A stretch of 64,000 nucleotides of DNA from assembly GCA_000611775.1 (NCBI GenBank), contig KK106981.1:10319183-10383182 (forward strand), read 5' to 3'. The DNA comes from Umbilicaria muhlenbergii. Its lineage: Eukaryota > Ascomycota > Lecanoromycetes > Umbilicariales > Umbilicariaceae. The position numbers and the translations under genes were made by a program. Numbering within the stretch: position 1 is the stretch's first letter; each line of letters opens with the position of its first letter. Below the pieces are notes generated by a model. That model was not told the DNA's origin, did not search any database, and saw only the letters and a list, made by a program, of their open reading frames with translations. Shown here one piece after another: positions 33,549-45,314 of the stretch.

Positions 33549-34635
33549 TTTTTCTGCTCGAAGAAAAGTAATCGTAGTGGTGTTAGGAAGAAGTAGAAGG
33601 TTGTGCGATCGCTAGAAGTAGGGATTGTGTGATATCTGGTAGGACTTCATAACACCGAATAAGCCGCACTAGCGCGTTTCGAGGCCTTCACACGGTTGTG
33701 AAGCACACCAGTCTTCTTAAATTCACAGGCTATTTCACATCAGTTCCATCTATGGTTCACAGATCGCATAGATCTGCCTCCCGTCGTAAGTGAAAGACTC
33801 TGCTACCGCCTTCTCACCTTCATCTCAGGGGTAAGTGGAGTCGGGGAGATGACCTACCGGCATTGCAGCAACACCACTCAAAGTCTAGAAGGGGGACAGG
33901 GGCGCCAATAGGGCAAAAAGAGTGGTACAAGGCAAGACGCCCAAGAGGCGACTCGACCCACTGCTCAGGAACGGCACGGAGCAGCCTTGTATGGCGACAG
34001 GAAATCAATAGCCAGCATCGCTGATAGCCCTCGTCTTGGAGATGCCCAGAGGCTTCTCAATCGGCTGCTGAGATGCATTAACCTACATTTCAGAAATCGG
34101 CCCCGTCATCCTCGACTGCTAAGAGCTGTGGAGAATGAAGTTTGTCCGTAGGCTCCCGATCAACGTCAATACACTCGTCATGGACTTCAACGGCACCGCA
34201 CGGGTGCTGCGACATTTCGTAATTGCTTTGCCTGCTTGCCTACGGTTGTAAAACATTCGATTATCCGATCAACTTACCACATGAAAATACGGAATAGGTG
34301 GGGGGTATAATAGAGATTAGGACAGTCACCGTTGTGGTCATGTTCATGTTGGTTTTTAGATATAGTGATGCCAAATGCTCTTTAAAGTAAAGACTTGTAA
34401 CTCTGCCGATTTTCACGAGCTCTTGGGGCAGTATGGGATTACACGGCGAAAGTTCGACATTGGGTAAAGCGTTCGGGCGGCGTGATGGCAAGGCAGACAC
34501 ACAGACGTGATCGCGAATACGGTTATACCGGCTGAAACCACGGGCGTACACGTTGCGAAAGCAACAGTCGATCGAGAGAATCTCATGATGGGTTGCAAAA
34601 TGTTTCTGGTACGATAGACCTTCGCAACGTCGACG
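33549..34635. other. intergenic, RRM gene promoter side
   Basis: About 1.1 kb between the RRM gene and the end of ARPC4. A 5' exon of the RRM gene is expected here, because the first long frame has no ATG. One candidate is an ATG-AAG followed by gtgaga near 33830 on the minus strand, but I could not confirm it. No other gene seen. Confidence 0.4.
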
Positions 34636-35398
34636 CTAATCGAACTATACAGCCATTAGTTGCATAGACCTTGTTAGGAATGACTTAGGGAGCATACCGG
34701 GGTGAGAAAGGATTCTGCCACGAAACGTGCTCTTGCATTTAACTGGAGCAGAGTTATTATACGAAGCAAAGCGATCGTAGAAGGTATATCTTAGAAATGG
34801 GAAGCTTCTCAGGGTATGGCAACCTACAAATAATTTCATCTCTGATATCTCCTTATCCACCTCCTCCATGAACTGAATGATAAAGTCCACCAACTTGTGC
34901 TTGAGCATTTCCTCGGTGTGGAAGTTAGTAATCAGGAAAGAAATGTCGTAGCCCTAGTAACCGATTAGTAAATATAGAGCAGTAGACCTGCAAACTACCC
35001 ACCTTAATGGCTTTCCTTCGTAATATGAAGAACGCCTCTGCCCTTTGCGTTAAGAACCTCGTAAACTTATGTACCAATATGTTCTCGATCTCATCTGCCT
35101 GCTTTATCTTGATACTGACTCTCACGCTGTTGATGCTCGGCTCAATAAGCACTTTCTCGTTCTCGTTTCGGGAGACGGTGAGAGGGTTCAGGAGGACTTC
35201 CGGAGAGCTGGCTGCTTCTATCTCTGGAACATTGTGTCGTTCTGACGTCTGTGATGCAAAGTTCGAAAGGGATAGCGCGGCAGTGAGGGATGAGCGGACG
35301 CATTGTAGATAGGGGCGTAGGGATTGAGACTACAGAAATTATTAGTTGCGATGCACATAAGCGATCGGAGGAGTTTCGTCTCTTCAGGAGCTTACCAT
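34636..35398 (-). CDS. ARC19: Arp2/3 complex subunit 4 (ARPC4, p20)
   Basis: Five exons make a 169-residue protein of the expected size for ARPC4/Arc20: 35398-35396 (ATG only), 35329-35003, 34953-34828, 34742-34698 and 34644-34636 (Phe, Asp, stop). Strongly conserved family stretches are visible: [72 protein letters not shown], and [15 protein letters not shown] followed by FD. All four introns are 49-85 bp with good donors (gtaagc, gtgggt, gtaggt, gtatgc) and tag/cag acceptors. The protein bridges Arp2 and ARPC2 in the complex that nucleates branched actin at endocytic patches. The start codon alone forms the first coding exon and the last coding exon is 9 nt, so automated annotation may miss both ends. 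It is head-to-head with UBP6. Confidence 0.96.
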
Positions 35399-35834
35399 GA
35401 CCGGAGAGAGGGAACACGAGCGAAGGAAACCGTTGTTGAGGAAGGACACAGTTCAACTATCGAGGACCTATGGTGATGATTCCCGTCATGCGACGAAAAT
35501 GCTGTCTAAGACAATGGATAGTCGGAAAGACAGGTGTAATGCCTCGTACCTGAGCGTAACGAGGATATGTGTAGAGCCAGTGTCGCCCGGAGTCGTCGTA
35601 AGAAGCTGTCTTACTGGCTTGTGGTACAACCTCCCTGCCTTTCCTGGATGCCTACGCAGTAACGCAGGGACGTTATTCTGTCCAGCCGCTAGGCTCTCGT
35701 GGGGTTAGCTCCGAGCTTATTTGGTCATCAATATTGGGAGGCGGCAAACGATCGTCAGCGACATCTGCGGATTATTTTCATCTGTACCTGAGGGACGGCA
35801 TCGTGTTTGCATTTGATTTCAAGCGTAGAGGAAG
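35399..35834. promoter_or_regulatory. divergent promoter between ARPC4 and UBP6
   Basis: 436 bp lie between the two start codons, which point away from each other. Both promoters and leaders must fit here. No TATA box or known factor site stands out. Confidence 0.55.
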
Positions 35835-37763
35835 ATGGCGGCCATACCAGGTATGGCCCTTCATCCAAAGCGACCTCGTTGCTACTAGTGGCCAATAACT
35901 ATCACTGACCGTGATAGTAATCGTAAAACACCAGGGCAAACGCCACGAAGTCGAGCTTGACCCTACATCCACGGGCGAGACGTTCAAATACCAACTGTAT
36001 TCTCTTACTGGCGTTGAACCGGAGCGGCAGAAGATCCTAGTGAAGGGTGGCCAACTGAAAGATGATACCAACCTCTCCACCCTTGGGGCAAAGCCCGGGC
36101 AAACATTTATGATGATGGGCACACCTTCAGGAGGCGACGGAGCAGGCGTTTTCGAGCGGCCGAAGGAGAAGATGAGATTTGTGGAAGATATGACGGAAGC
36201 TGAAGCAGCCAAAGCGGAGGGGGCAACGCCTGCGGGCTTGATAAACCTGGGAAACACATGCTACATGAACTCGACACTACAGACGCTCCGAGCGGTTCCG
36301 GAGCTACAGGAAGAACTTCTGAGGTATTCTGGATCTGTGCTTGGTGGGTCAAGTTCCAGGGGCGGATTCGATCCCAGCCAATTCAGTTTAAGTGGAGGTG
36401 GAGCATCTATAGACCTTACGGCAAGTTTAAGGGATCTTTACAAGCAGATGTCAGAGACACAGCAAGGTTTTGAGCCTCTGGTGTTTCTCAACGCTCTTCA
36501 GACCGCCTTCCCACAATTCGCGCAGAAGTCGAAGACTGGTCACGGTCTTGCACAACAAGATGCTGAGGAGGCTTGGACACAGATCGTCTCACAATTACGA
36601 CAGAAGCTGAAGATCAAAGACACTGCTGCCACACCGGAGAGCAGTACGGAATCGTCCACAGCCACAAAAAAGGATGCAGAAATATCATTCATCGACAAGT
36701 ACCTCGCCGGCCGCTTTGAGTCTACGCTCGAGTGTGACGAGCCCGCAGCGAAGGAGGGCGGAGAAGAACCGGTCACGTCTGAGGATGTCTTCCTCAAACT
36801 AGACTGCCACATCAACAAGGAGATCAACCACCTCCGTGACGGTATTATAGCTGCCCTGGAAGAGAAGGTCGAGAAGAGGTCCCCAGTTCTCGAGCGTGAT
36901 GCTGTGTATACAAAGAAGTCTCGGATTGCACGCTTACCTAAGTACTTGACTGTGCACTTCGTACGGTTTTTCTGGAAGAGGGAAGCGCAAAAGAAAGCCA
37001 AAATCATGCGCAAGGTGACATTCCCACCAGAACTGGATGTTCTCGACTTTTGCACCGAGACGTTGAGGAAACAACTTGTTCCTGTAAGAGACAAAGTCCG
37101 CGAAGTTCGCAAGGACGAAGAGGACGTGACTCGTGCAAGGAAAAGGCAGAAACTGGCGCACAAGCATGAAGAAGACCGAAAGGTGGATGGGGAACGAGGG
37201 TTAGGGTTGAAGGCGAACGGACCTGCTGATGAGAAGGAATTAGTCAAGGCGAAGCAGACAGAAGGTAAGACGGGCGACAAAGCAGACGCTGACATTGAGA
37301 TGGTGGATGCTGTCTACAAGACCGATGCTGAATACGACGCCGAGCGAGCGGCATCGATTAAGGCCGCCAAAAAAGAGCTGTTTGCTCTCATAGATCCAGA
37401 ATTGGCCGCTGATGAAGGCGCTAACAAGTCCGGTCTTTACGAGCTGAGGGGCGTGGTCACGCATCAGGGCGCTAGTGCTGACAGCGGGCACTACACATCG
37501 TATGTCAAGAAACAAGGTGCATTAGACCCAAAGACGGGAAAGAGGAAGGAAGAGGACGGGAAATGGTGGTGGTTCAACGACGAGAAGGTATCAGAGGTAG
37601 ACGCAGAAAGAATCAATACACTCTCGGGTGGTGGTAAGTCTTGTCCGACCTGCCCAGTACCATTGCTCAAGTCAGCTGACTGGTTATAGGGGAGAGTCAC
37701 TCGGCGTTGATTCTGCTATATCGTGCGATCGAGCTCCCCACGGCCGAGGAGGTGAAGGATTAG
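35835..37763 (+). CDS. UBP6: proteasome-associated ubiquitin hydrolase Ubp6/USP14
   Basis: Three exons (35835-35850, 35918-37633, 37690-37763) encode 601 residues. The first exon carries only 16 nt (MAAIP plus one base). Residues 6-75 are a ubiquitin-like domain that in yeast docks on Rpn1 of the 26S proteasome. A USP catalytic domain follows: Cys box NLGNTCYMNSTL with the catalytic Cys at residue 120, and a His box HQGASADSGHYTSYVK, with WWFNDEKV and a final ALILLYR strand. Ubp6 trims ubiquitin chains from substrates at the proteasome and recycles ubiquitin. A charged Lys/Glu/Asp linker of about 90 residues sits inside the catalytic domain, larger than in yeast. The last exon restores the C-terminal strand, so the frame is complete. 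All catalytic residues look intact. Confidence 0.96.
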
Positions 37764-40700
37764 GATTGTCCAATGTCAATGCGCACATGATGGTACGCCC
37801 GACGGTTTACGCTAAGGAGCGGTAGGATTGCATCAGCCGCATCATGGGTTCAGAATAGCCTTTCAGGAGTGGAATAAGACGGAGGACAGAGATAGAATCA
37901 TTGCCTTACACGTCTAAACCCTCCGCAGGGGAGTAGAGGAATGAGCACCATGATGTAGACAAGAGGGCGCTAGCATTTACAGTTTAGTGGCACCGAGCAG
38001 CATGAAACTAGAACTCCAATGCTACAGTAATCTTCTCACCTAATCTTCTCCACCTATACTTCTAAGGTGGTAACCTCTGTACGACAGGACCAATCCTACT
38101 GGCACACATCACTGTTGCTTATTCGGATAGTCCTCGTGTCCATCCATCGAGGGTATTCCCGCTGTCAACGTGGCTAGACTGTACGGGACAATCCTGCTCC
38201 ACATCAACGGTATCCACTTGCTGAATCCTCCCGAAAAGTATGAATCCTCAAAGTCATCTAACATTAGGTGCTAATTACCACCCAAAGCGCATGCGCTGTA
38301 CGTTAGTAATGGGGCCTCAGACATCATGTGCTTGTTGGTGCATCCTGCATTTCGCCTCCGCCCGCGGGCTTGGGTAGAGGAACTAGAAGCTCACATGCGC
38401 TGGTGGGAGCGTCGCCTATTCATATTTTTTGCGACGGGTCATTTTTGAGTCCGTCGGTGTGGCGAATGGTAAGGTGCCTCATGGTGCCAACGCAGCTACA
38501 GTCCAACGATGCGCTGGCAGTGCGGCGGCGATATATTCATTAAACTTCCGTATAATTCTTTGCCTAGTGGACGATTACGCAGTCACGGTCACGGCCCGCT
38601 GCATGTATGCCTATTCTTTTGGGCCCATACCCCACTGCTTCATCCGTTTCTTGTTTGGCTTTCTCTGTACGGACCCTAAAAGTGCCTCTGTGATTAGGCC
38701 CGCATGCTTTGTCGGTCATCTGATTTCGGTTGAGATCTTGACGCCCAGCGCTTACTGGCAAGGTTTCGGCGATGCCAGCCTGAGCGGCGGTCAAGAACAG
38801 GGGACGTGTAGGCGCTTGTGGATCGTGTGTATGATTCGGTATGATATTCTAGTCTGAGAGTACGGTACGGGTGCGGTTCAGCCAGCCACCAAAACATTCA
38901 AAGAATATGGGGGACGACGATTAGCGCTTAAAGAAGACAGCCGGGTGGGAACGAGAGTCTTGGCTTTAGCGCTCGACCACTAACACGTTGAATCTATCTG
39001 GCTGAATTCCGCCAGTCTCCAAACTTTGGTCTTCCAAGGTTGCCCTGAGCAAATCCATTTCAGAATTCAGCTTGTACAAAGAACAAAAGCACCGGTGCGG
39101 GCCGTCGAAATCAGGTTTGCTGCTTTTTACGAAGTCTGATGCATCTGTCCATCCCGCCTGGACGGATGAGGGTGACTCGATAGCTACATTTGGTACGCTG
39201 CAGCTGTCTCACTGATGCAAGTAGTAGGTAGCTAGGAAAACGCCGATCCGAGCTGGTCGTAGATGAAAGCGGACAGTAGAGGCATCGGCTAGGAGCAAGC
39301 CGGGGCAATAAAAAGCACGATACTTCTAGGAATCTAGGCGGTGAGGCACGCTGTACATCGCCCTATGTCAGATGCAGTTGAGATGGTGTCACAGCGGGAG
39401 GTCACTTAACGAAGCGGATGCCTGCATTGCCAAAAGAACTGAGGCGTTAAGACGCCTGAAGGCCGGCCAATAACCATGATATATTACACTTGGACCTCTC
39501 TTGCTGCATGTTGCTTGGTCTGGTCAAATTGTCCCAACTAAAGTCGTGCGAGCTTTCCGCATTCGGCACTGTCTGCAGCACTAGGAACACAAGTGCGGTG
39601 TGGTGTTGAGAGGCACAGCCAGACGTGAGCTGGTGTTACCCGTGTTCCCGAAGCACAGGAACTCGAGATGTACATTGGTACAGAGTGGTGCGCAGGAAGG
39701 CGAACCCTCACAAAACGGTCTCCATGAGCGAAGAAGAGGATTCGCAGTCTGCCATGCTGATTGGGCATGCAGATGCTGTCAATCGGCTCGATTGCCGATC
39801 TCGCTCCAAGCGACGTCCCAGCAATTGTTTGCTTCGCAGCCTGGGATTGCGCCGTCGAATAACATGAGCGCATGCAGCCATCCGAGGAAACCAGCAACGG
39901 GACGAGCACATGGCAACATGGTATCCTTCGTTTCGCGCCGTCAGCACGGAGCATGTCGGCGATCCAAGCGTACGGAACATGTGGCTTCCCTGAATCCGGC
40001 CATACATTGCCTTACATTGCCTTAGCCACTCGGTTCACTCATGCGGCCAGCACCCATCCCCACTCGCGATCATCCATTATTTGTCTTCGAATAGATACGA
40101 CCGTCAACAACATTGATAGTCTTTTGGTGCGGCCCCCCTGCTGCGGTCAGGTACCACAAGATCATATGAATGGGATCAACAAGCTCTCGATCCCGATGAC
40201 TTCGGAGATGTCCCACACCAGACTGTGTCATTCCTTGCAGTGTCGAAGGCGGCCAGCCAATGCCAGAGGGTATGGCGCTTATGGGGATAAAAGGCAGCCA
40301 ATGATATTACCCCACTCGCAATTTACCAGGTCGAGCTGTGCAAGAACCTTGCCTGCAGCTGTCAAAAATCATCCTGGTCGGAGGCGTTGGTCAGATCAAT
40401 AGAACGGAAGACCCCGTGCATCTTCTGCGCGAGCGATGCCACGTGGATCGAAGCCATATCGGCTTATCGAATTCTTCCAAACAGAGGCCGGAGCTTGCCA
40501 TTTAACGTACAGGCATCACTGTGTAAACCCAAGCACTTCTTCTGGCCAGGAGTCCCAGCACGGCCAAGAGTGTCCTGGTCTAAAATGTGCACTAAAGTAC
40601 GTCATGTACAGTGCAGATCCACATGATTGTGTCGCTACCCAAGCTTTGATGCCCTTACTGCCCATGAAATGCCAATGCTGCGAGCGAACGGCTCAATCAC

Positions 40701-43700
40701 ATCCAGAAGGATTGCACCCTCCATCCGGAGCTAAGTTTGGGGATGGACAAGGGGGCCGGTTGCAAAGCAGCTGCCGCAGTAATACCTCAAGGTTATTGCC
40801 TGCACTCTTGACGGACATCTGCAACAGCAATCACACATCGTGCGGGAGCAGCGCAAGCAGAGTATCTCATTGGCCCTTGCGAGCAATGAGTGGCGCTGGA
40901 CAGGACTGCTATAGGTTGCACCCAAGCTTCGGCTACGAGATAATTCGCCAGCGGGCCATGTGCGCTCCCCCAGAGGCGGCGCCGCTAGATGTCCCAAGAT
41001 GCCTCGACCCCCTGAACGTTTTCTGCTGCGTGCCGGACCGAGGATGGCGGAATCGCGCTTCCACGCCGAGACTTCGAAGGAAAGTCAGTACGAGTACCTT
41101 ATGGCGAAGAGCAAGGGAGAGATAATGTGGAGCGGCAACAAGATGTCCAACTTTGCTGCATTCAGTCCTCTGACACGCCACATTGACTGTTGCGTCGCGT
41201 GGGATACCCGTCACGGTAATTAAGAATGATCAGATCTCAGGTCATCACACATGAGAGGAACAGAGACGGTGAGGACACCAACACGATGTCAGCCGCCACC
41301 AGAACGGGCTCCTCACCCTTCCGAATCCTTGCCTCCCGCAATATGTTCCCTAATTGGACATGCTTTCCTGCCAAACAAGCTGAAGCGCGTGGCCGTGGCA
41401 CAGGCGGTCACTGAATCTCTTGTATCTTAGTCTCGCGGATGGCCTGCTGTGAAACAGAAAAAGGAAAGAGTGAACCGAAAGTGGAAAGCGGAAATTGTAA
41501 CATGGGGCGATCATCGCGTGGCATCCTTGCAAAGCTACGAGCCTACGAGCCTACGAGCCTACGAGCCTACGAGCCTACGAGCTTCCATGACGGTGGCTGT
41601 TACCTTTGGTTTGCATACCTAAGGTACCCAGCGATTTGTCCGCAACGTCTTTGACGAGACTACGGAGCACTCGGCGTTTCATTTCCGTATGGTCTCGTCT
41701 CGTCCTCACCCTTCATCCCTTCATCCCCCCTCATTCCCTCGTCATACTTTAGTTTTGCCCTTGCCTGATCTTGACTCAAGGGACGGTACGCACCGCAGCA
41801 CAGTTGCGCTTGCAGGCGAGATGCACTCTGCACGCTGCACGATGCAATGTACTGATATCTGCCTACCTTACTTGCCGCCATGACCGCAAGCTACCTCATT
41901 GACGTAAGTCATGAACATCCGTCCCAATACGGGAGTGCAATAGAGCATCAGTACTCCGTAACACAAACAAAGCCGCAAGCTCTATCCTTATTAACTATGG
42001 AAGTATTATTAATTTTTGCCTCTTCGCCCCCCCGCCTCTTACCCACATTCCACGGCGCAGTCGGCTTTGATTGGAGGGCAGAAGTCAGGTCAGAGTGAAA
42101 AGTGGAAAAGTGAAAAGCAACAAAGTGCAAGGACGGGCTGAGCCTTCTTGCAGCTACCCTATTCCTCAACACTTCTTTGGCCCGCCAGCTTCTCCGTACC
42201 GTAGGCAGTCTCTACTCTGTGAGCCAGTCAGTGGGCCAGCCCGCCGGCCAGTCAGTTGGCCGCTCAGCTTGGCCTGCCCCGGCCCTTGCAAGCAGCATCA
42301 CCTTGCAGCGGTTCGGGTTCGTTAAAGCGAGATTCGTGTTCTCGGGCTCCATGAGACCCAGTAGCGGTCATTAGTGCCATTTGGTGCCTCAAATAAAGTT
42401 ACCCTCCCACCTAATCCCTGCCCGGATCCTGACCTCTTCTTGCCTGTCTCTTTTTCCCGCCTAAGCTCCCCAAGTAACCTAAACAATGCTAACGAGAGCG
42501 TACCTCGTACGGAACGCGACAGGGGCCTGAGGGAAGCCTAAGCAGCCTAGGCGGCCTCCGGTGGCCACAGGGACCCTGCCCATTCCTGGTCATCGCTCCA
42601 TCAGCTGCCCGTTAGATTGGAGGCTTTCACTTTCACTTTGAGCATGCGGATTAGGAATACGGATCATGCTCAGGTCAGTCCACGTCCGTCACGTCTGTGT
42701 CCCCCATCGGTCCCCCCCAACCGTAACTGTCATACCACATACCACCTCACCACCAGCGAGTCCGACTGCCCCTTGGCCCTTGGCCCTTGCCCCTTGCCTT
42801 TTGCCCCTTGCCACCCCCACCGCCATCGGCCTTACCTCATCAGCCGGCGGGTGTGGACGAGAAGATTCGCGCATCTGCCGCGAGTGGTGGCACTGGCCGT
42901 CGGAGCGGGGGTGCAGGTGTTATTCTTGTCGTGCTCGTGTCTGACGGTAGATCTACGGGGTGTGCATTTGCAAAGGACACCGTAACGGCACATTATTGCG
43001 GACCGCAAAGGAAGGACCAAGGCAACCCACACACCGCCCACCCACACACTTCCTGGCCGGAGGCGGCGCGCGCGGAACGGCACCGACCACTCAGAGGTGG
43101 GCCCTTTGATCATTTCCAGCCAGAGTTCAGAACTTACAAGTGAGACTAGGCGTCAGATTGGGGAGTGCGCAGCTGGGGTCTTCGCTGGGTCTTTATTGCT
43201 AGCCTTTGCCAGTGTGGGATCCCGCCAAGGGCCAACTTTGTGCCCCAGAAGGCTCCCAGGTCACGGCCAAACAGGCTTCATCAGTCCACCACAAGAAGGA
43301 TCCCAAGGCCTTTCCTAGCCCAAGGCCTTTGCTAGAACCACTCTCTTAGACCGAGCACTTTCCTAGGCTTCCCAGGAGCAAGGGGCCCTCTTTATTTTCG
43401 TAAAATACCGCGAACCCCTCCGCTGGGTCTAACACCAAATACACGCAGACCGCCCCGACCATAGAGCACAGGTCGACGTCTTTTGGGACGTCGGGGCCTT
43501 GACACACGCTCGACTGTCCGACACCAACCAGCCGTCGGCCAATAGAACCCCAAGACCACTCGGAGTCCCATTTGCACTTACACTTCAGCTACCCATCACT
43601 CTTCGCGCTCGCCGAACCCAGGTCGGTCAGATCTCTGTCAGCCTACCTGATCCAACCGTTTGCCCCTCGCGTTCACCAATTATCGTCGGCTCGTCGACCT

Positions 43701-43867
43701 CGTCCATCTGCTTGGGTCACGCGGAGCCTTGCTAGTTCAATAACTCTGCCCAAACGCAACCCAATTGGAGCCTCCGCCGCAGGGATATGGTCATACCTCC
43801 GAACGGTCAATCACAAGTCATTTGAAAGGGAGAGAGGGACTTCGCAAACCGTCAACGTCACCTGCAA
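37764..43867. other. 6.1-kb intergenic region upstream of the Zn2Cys6 gene
   Basis: No frame longer than about 230 codons, and none reads like a known family. It contains an octamer repeat at 41535-41582 and CT/CA-rich patches in 42.4-43.4 kb. The right end should hold the promoter and a possibly long leader of the Zn2Cys6 gene; such large 5' regions are common for fungal regulators. Nothing else supported. Confidence 0.45.
41535..41582 (+). repeat. octamer tandem repeat (CTACGAGC)x6
   Basis: Six perfect consecutive copies of the 8-base unit CTACGAGC. Perfect identity suggests recent slippage, so copy number may vary between strains. Confidence 0.97.
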
Positions 43868-45314
43868 ATGTCCAGCGACCAAAACCCGCAAGGACAGTAT
43901 CCGCCTCCACAGTGGGAAAGTCAACCACCGAGAGGCGCATATCCACCTCCACCACCAGGAGGCTACGGGGTAAGCCAAATTGCCAATGAATGCCACGTCA
44001 CCCATGAACACTTCACTGACTCTTTCACCAGGGTCCACCCACTTCACAAGTGTACCAACAAGCGACGGGAACAAGGCCAGACATGGTTACCTTACCGCCC
44101 CCTCAACAACAACATCCAGACCTCTACCGCCATCCTGCCCACGACATGTATCCAGGACATGCTCAAGATCCGTACCGCGGTGGCCCACCGCAGCACATGA
44201 GCTTCAACCAGCCAGCACCAAGGCAGCGGACGGCGATAGCATGCCGTTACTGCAGGAGGCGTAAGGTGAGCCGACAGCGAGTTGGAAGCACTGTGAACAT
44301 CCATTGACTAAGATCAACCAGATTCGCTGCTCTGGGTTCGAGGCATCCGACGACGGCCGATGCATCAACTGCCAACGCTTCCAACAAGAATGCATCTTTA
44401 CACCAGTGTCCTCCCAGGCGCAAGCATTCGTGCCGGCGCATGTCGCATACCCAGATATGCGCAATAGAGGCGGTATGCCACCTCAACAACGTGGTGGCCG
44501 TCCACTGTACCCTCAGCAAGGCCAACCGGTCATCTACGGTGCGCATGGGCAACCTCTAGGTCCAATGCCTCACCAAGGACAGGATCCTAACTACCCACCT
44601 CAACCGCCGCAAGGCTACCCCATGCCCTCACCCACACAACCATACCCAGGACATGTGTACGATGACCGAGGCCCACCACAGCCTCCTCATCCTCAAGACC
44701 AAGTGAGTCGCAAGCGTCCCCGCTCCGACGATTCTCCCCATCCCATTGTTCCTCCCCCACCACAAGTGTCAGGGACCTCGTCCTCACATCCATATTCCCA
44801 ACAGCAACGACACTCTGCCTCATCTGGCGGTCGCCGTGGCTCAGGTGGTGGCTTCGAGTACCCTGATCCGACACATATGGCTCCTGTGTCCCCTGCTTCG
44901 TCGTCCACATCCTATCAGTCCGGGCCTTATCCGCCGCAACCACCGCAACAGCAGCCATACTATCCGTCACCGCAGCAGCAACACCAATCCACACCGCAGC
45001 CGCAGTCGGCTCGGCGCTCGTCTCCGCAGTCGGCATACTCTTACGATGCGCGTGGCTCGGGGTCCCCCCACGGTAGCACGTCATCCGCTGCAGGCTATTC
45101 TTTCCCGGGAGGACTGCATCCGCCGCAAGTTCTTCCTCCACGTGATAGTGGTCATACACCTCCCCCACAAGGACGGGAGGGCGGCAACGGCAATGGAAGT
45201 GCAGCGTCGAGGGCTGGGATGAGTGTAAGGGATATGCTGGGACCCGGGGATCAGGGAGGGCGGACGAGTACGGACAGCGACATGCTCAAGGCACTGAACC
45301 GACGAGGAATGTAA
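43868..45314 (+). CDS. Zn2Cys6 (fungal binuclear cluster) transcription factor
   Basis: Three exons (43868-43969, 44032-44265, 44322-45314) give 442 residues. The N-terminal 90 residues are Pro/Gln/Tyr-rich. The DNA-binding cluster starts at about residue 102: C-x2-C-x6-C, a 10-residue loop, then C-x2-C-x6-C (ACRYCRRRK, then IRCSG, CINC, CIF). The second intron (44266-44321) falls inside the cluster, right after RRRK. The rest is strongly disordered and Pro/Gln/Ser-rich, with a basic RKRPR signal near residue 250 that may be a nuclear import sequence. The C-terminus has a short conserved-looking helix (MSVRDMLGP) and ends SDMLKALNRRGM. No fungal-specific regulator middle domain is present, unlike many family members. 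The target genes are unknown. Confidence 0.9.

Noticed and set aside
37764-43867. Search for a hidden gene in the 6-kb gap
   Set aside because: Several frames of 100-230 codons were read; all are compositionally random, with no consistent exon chain.
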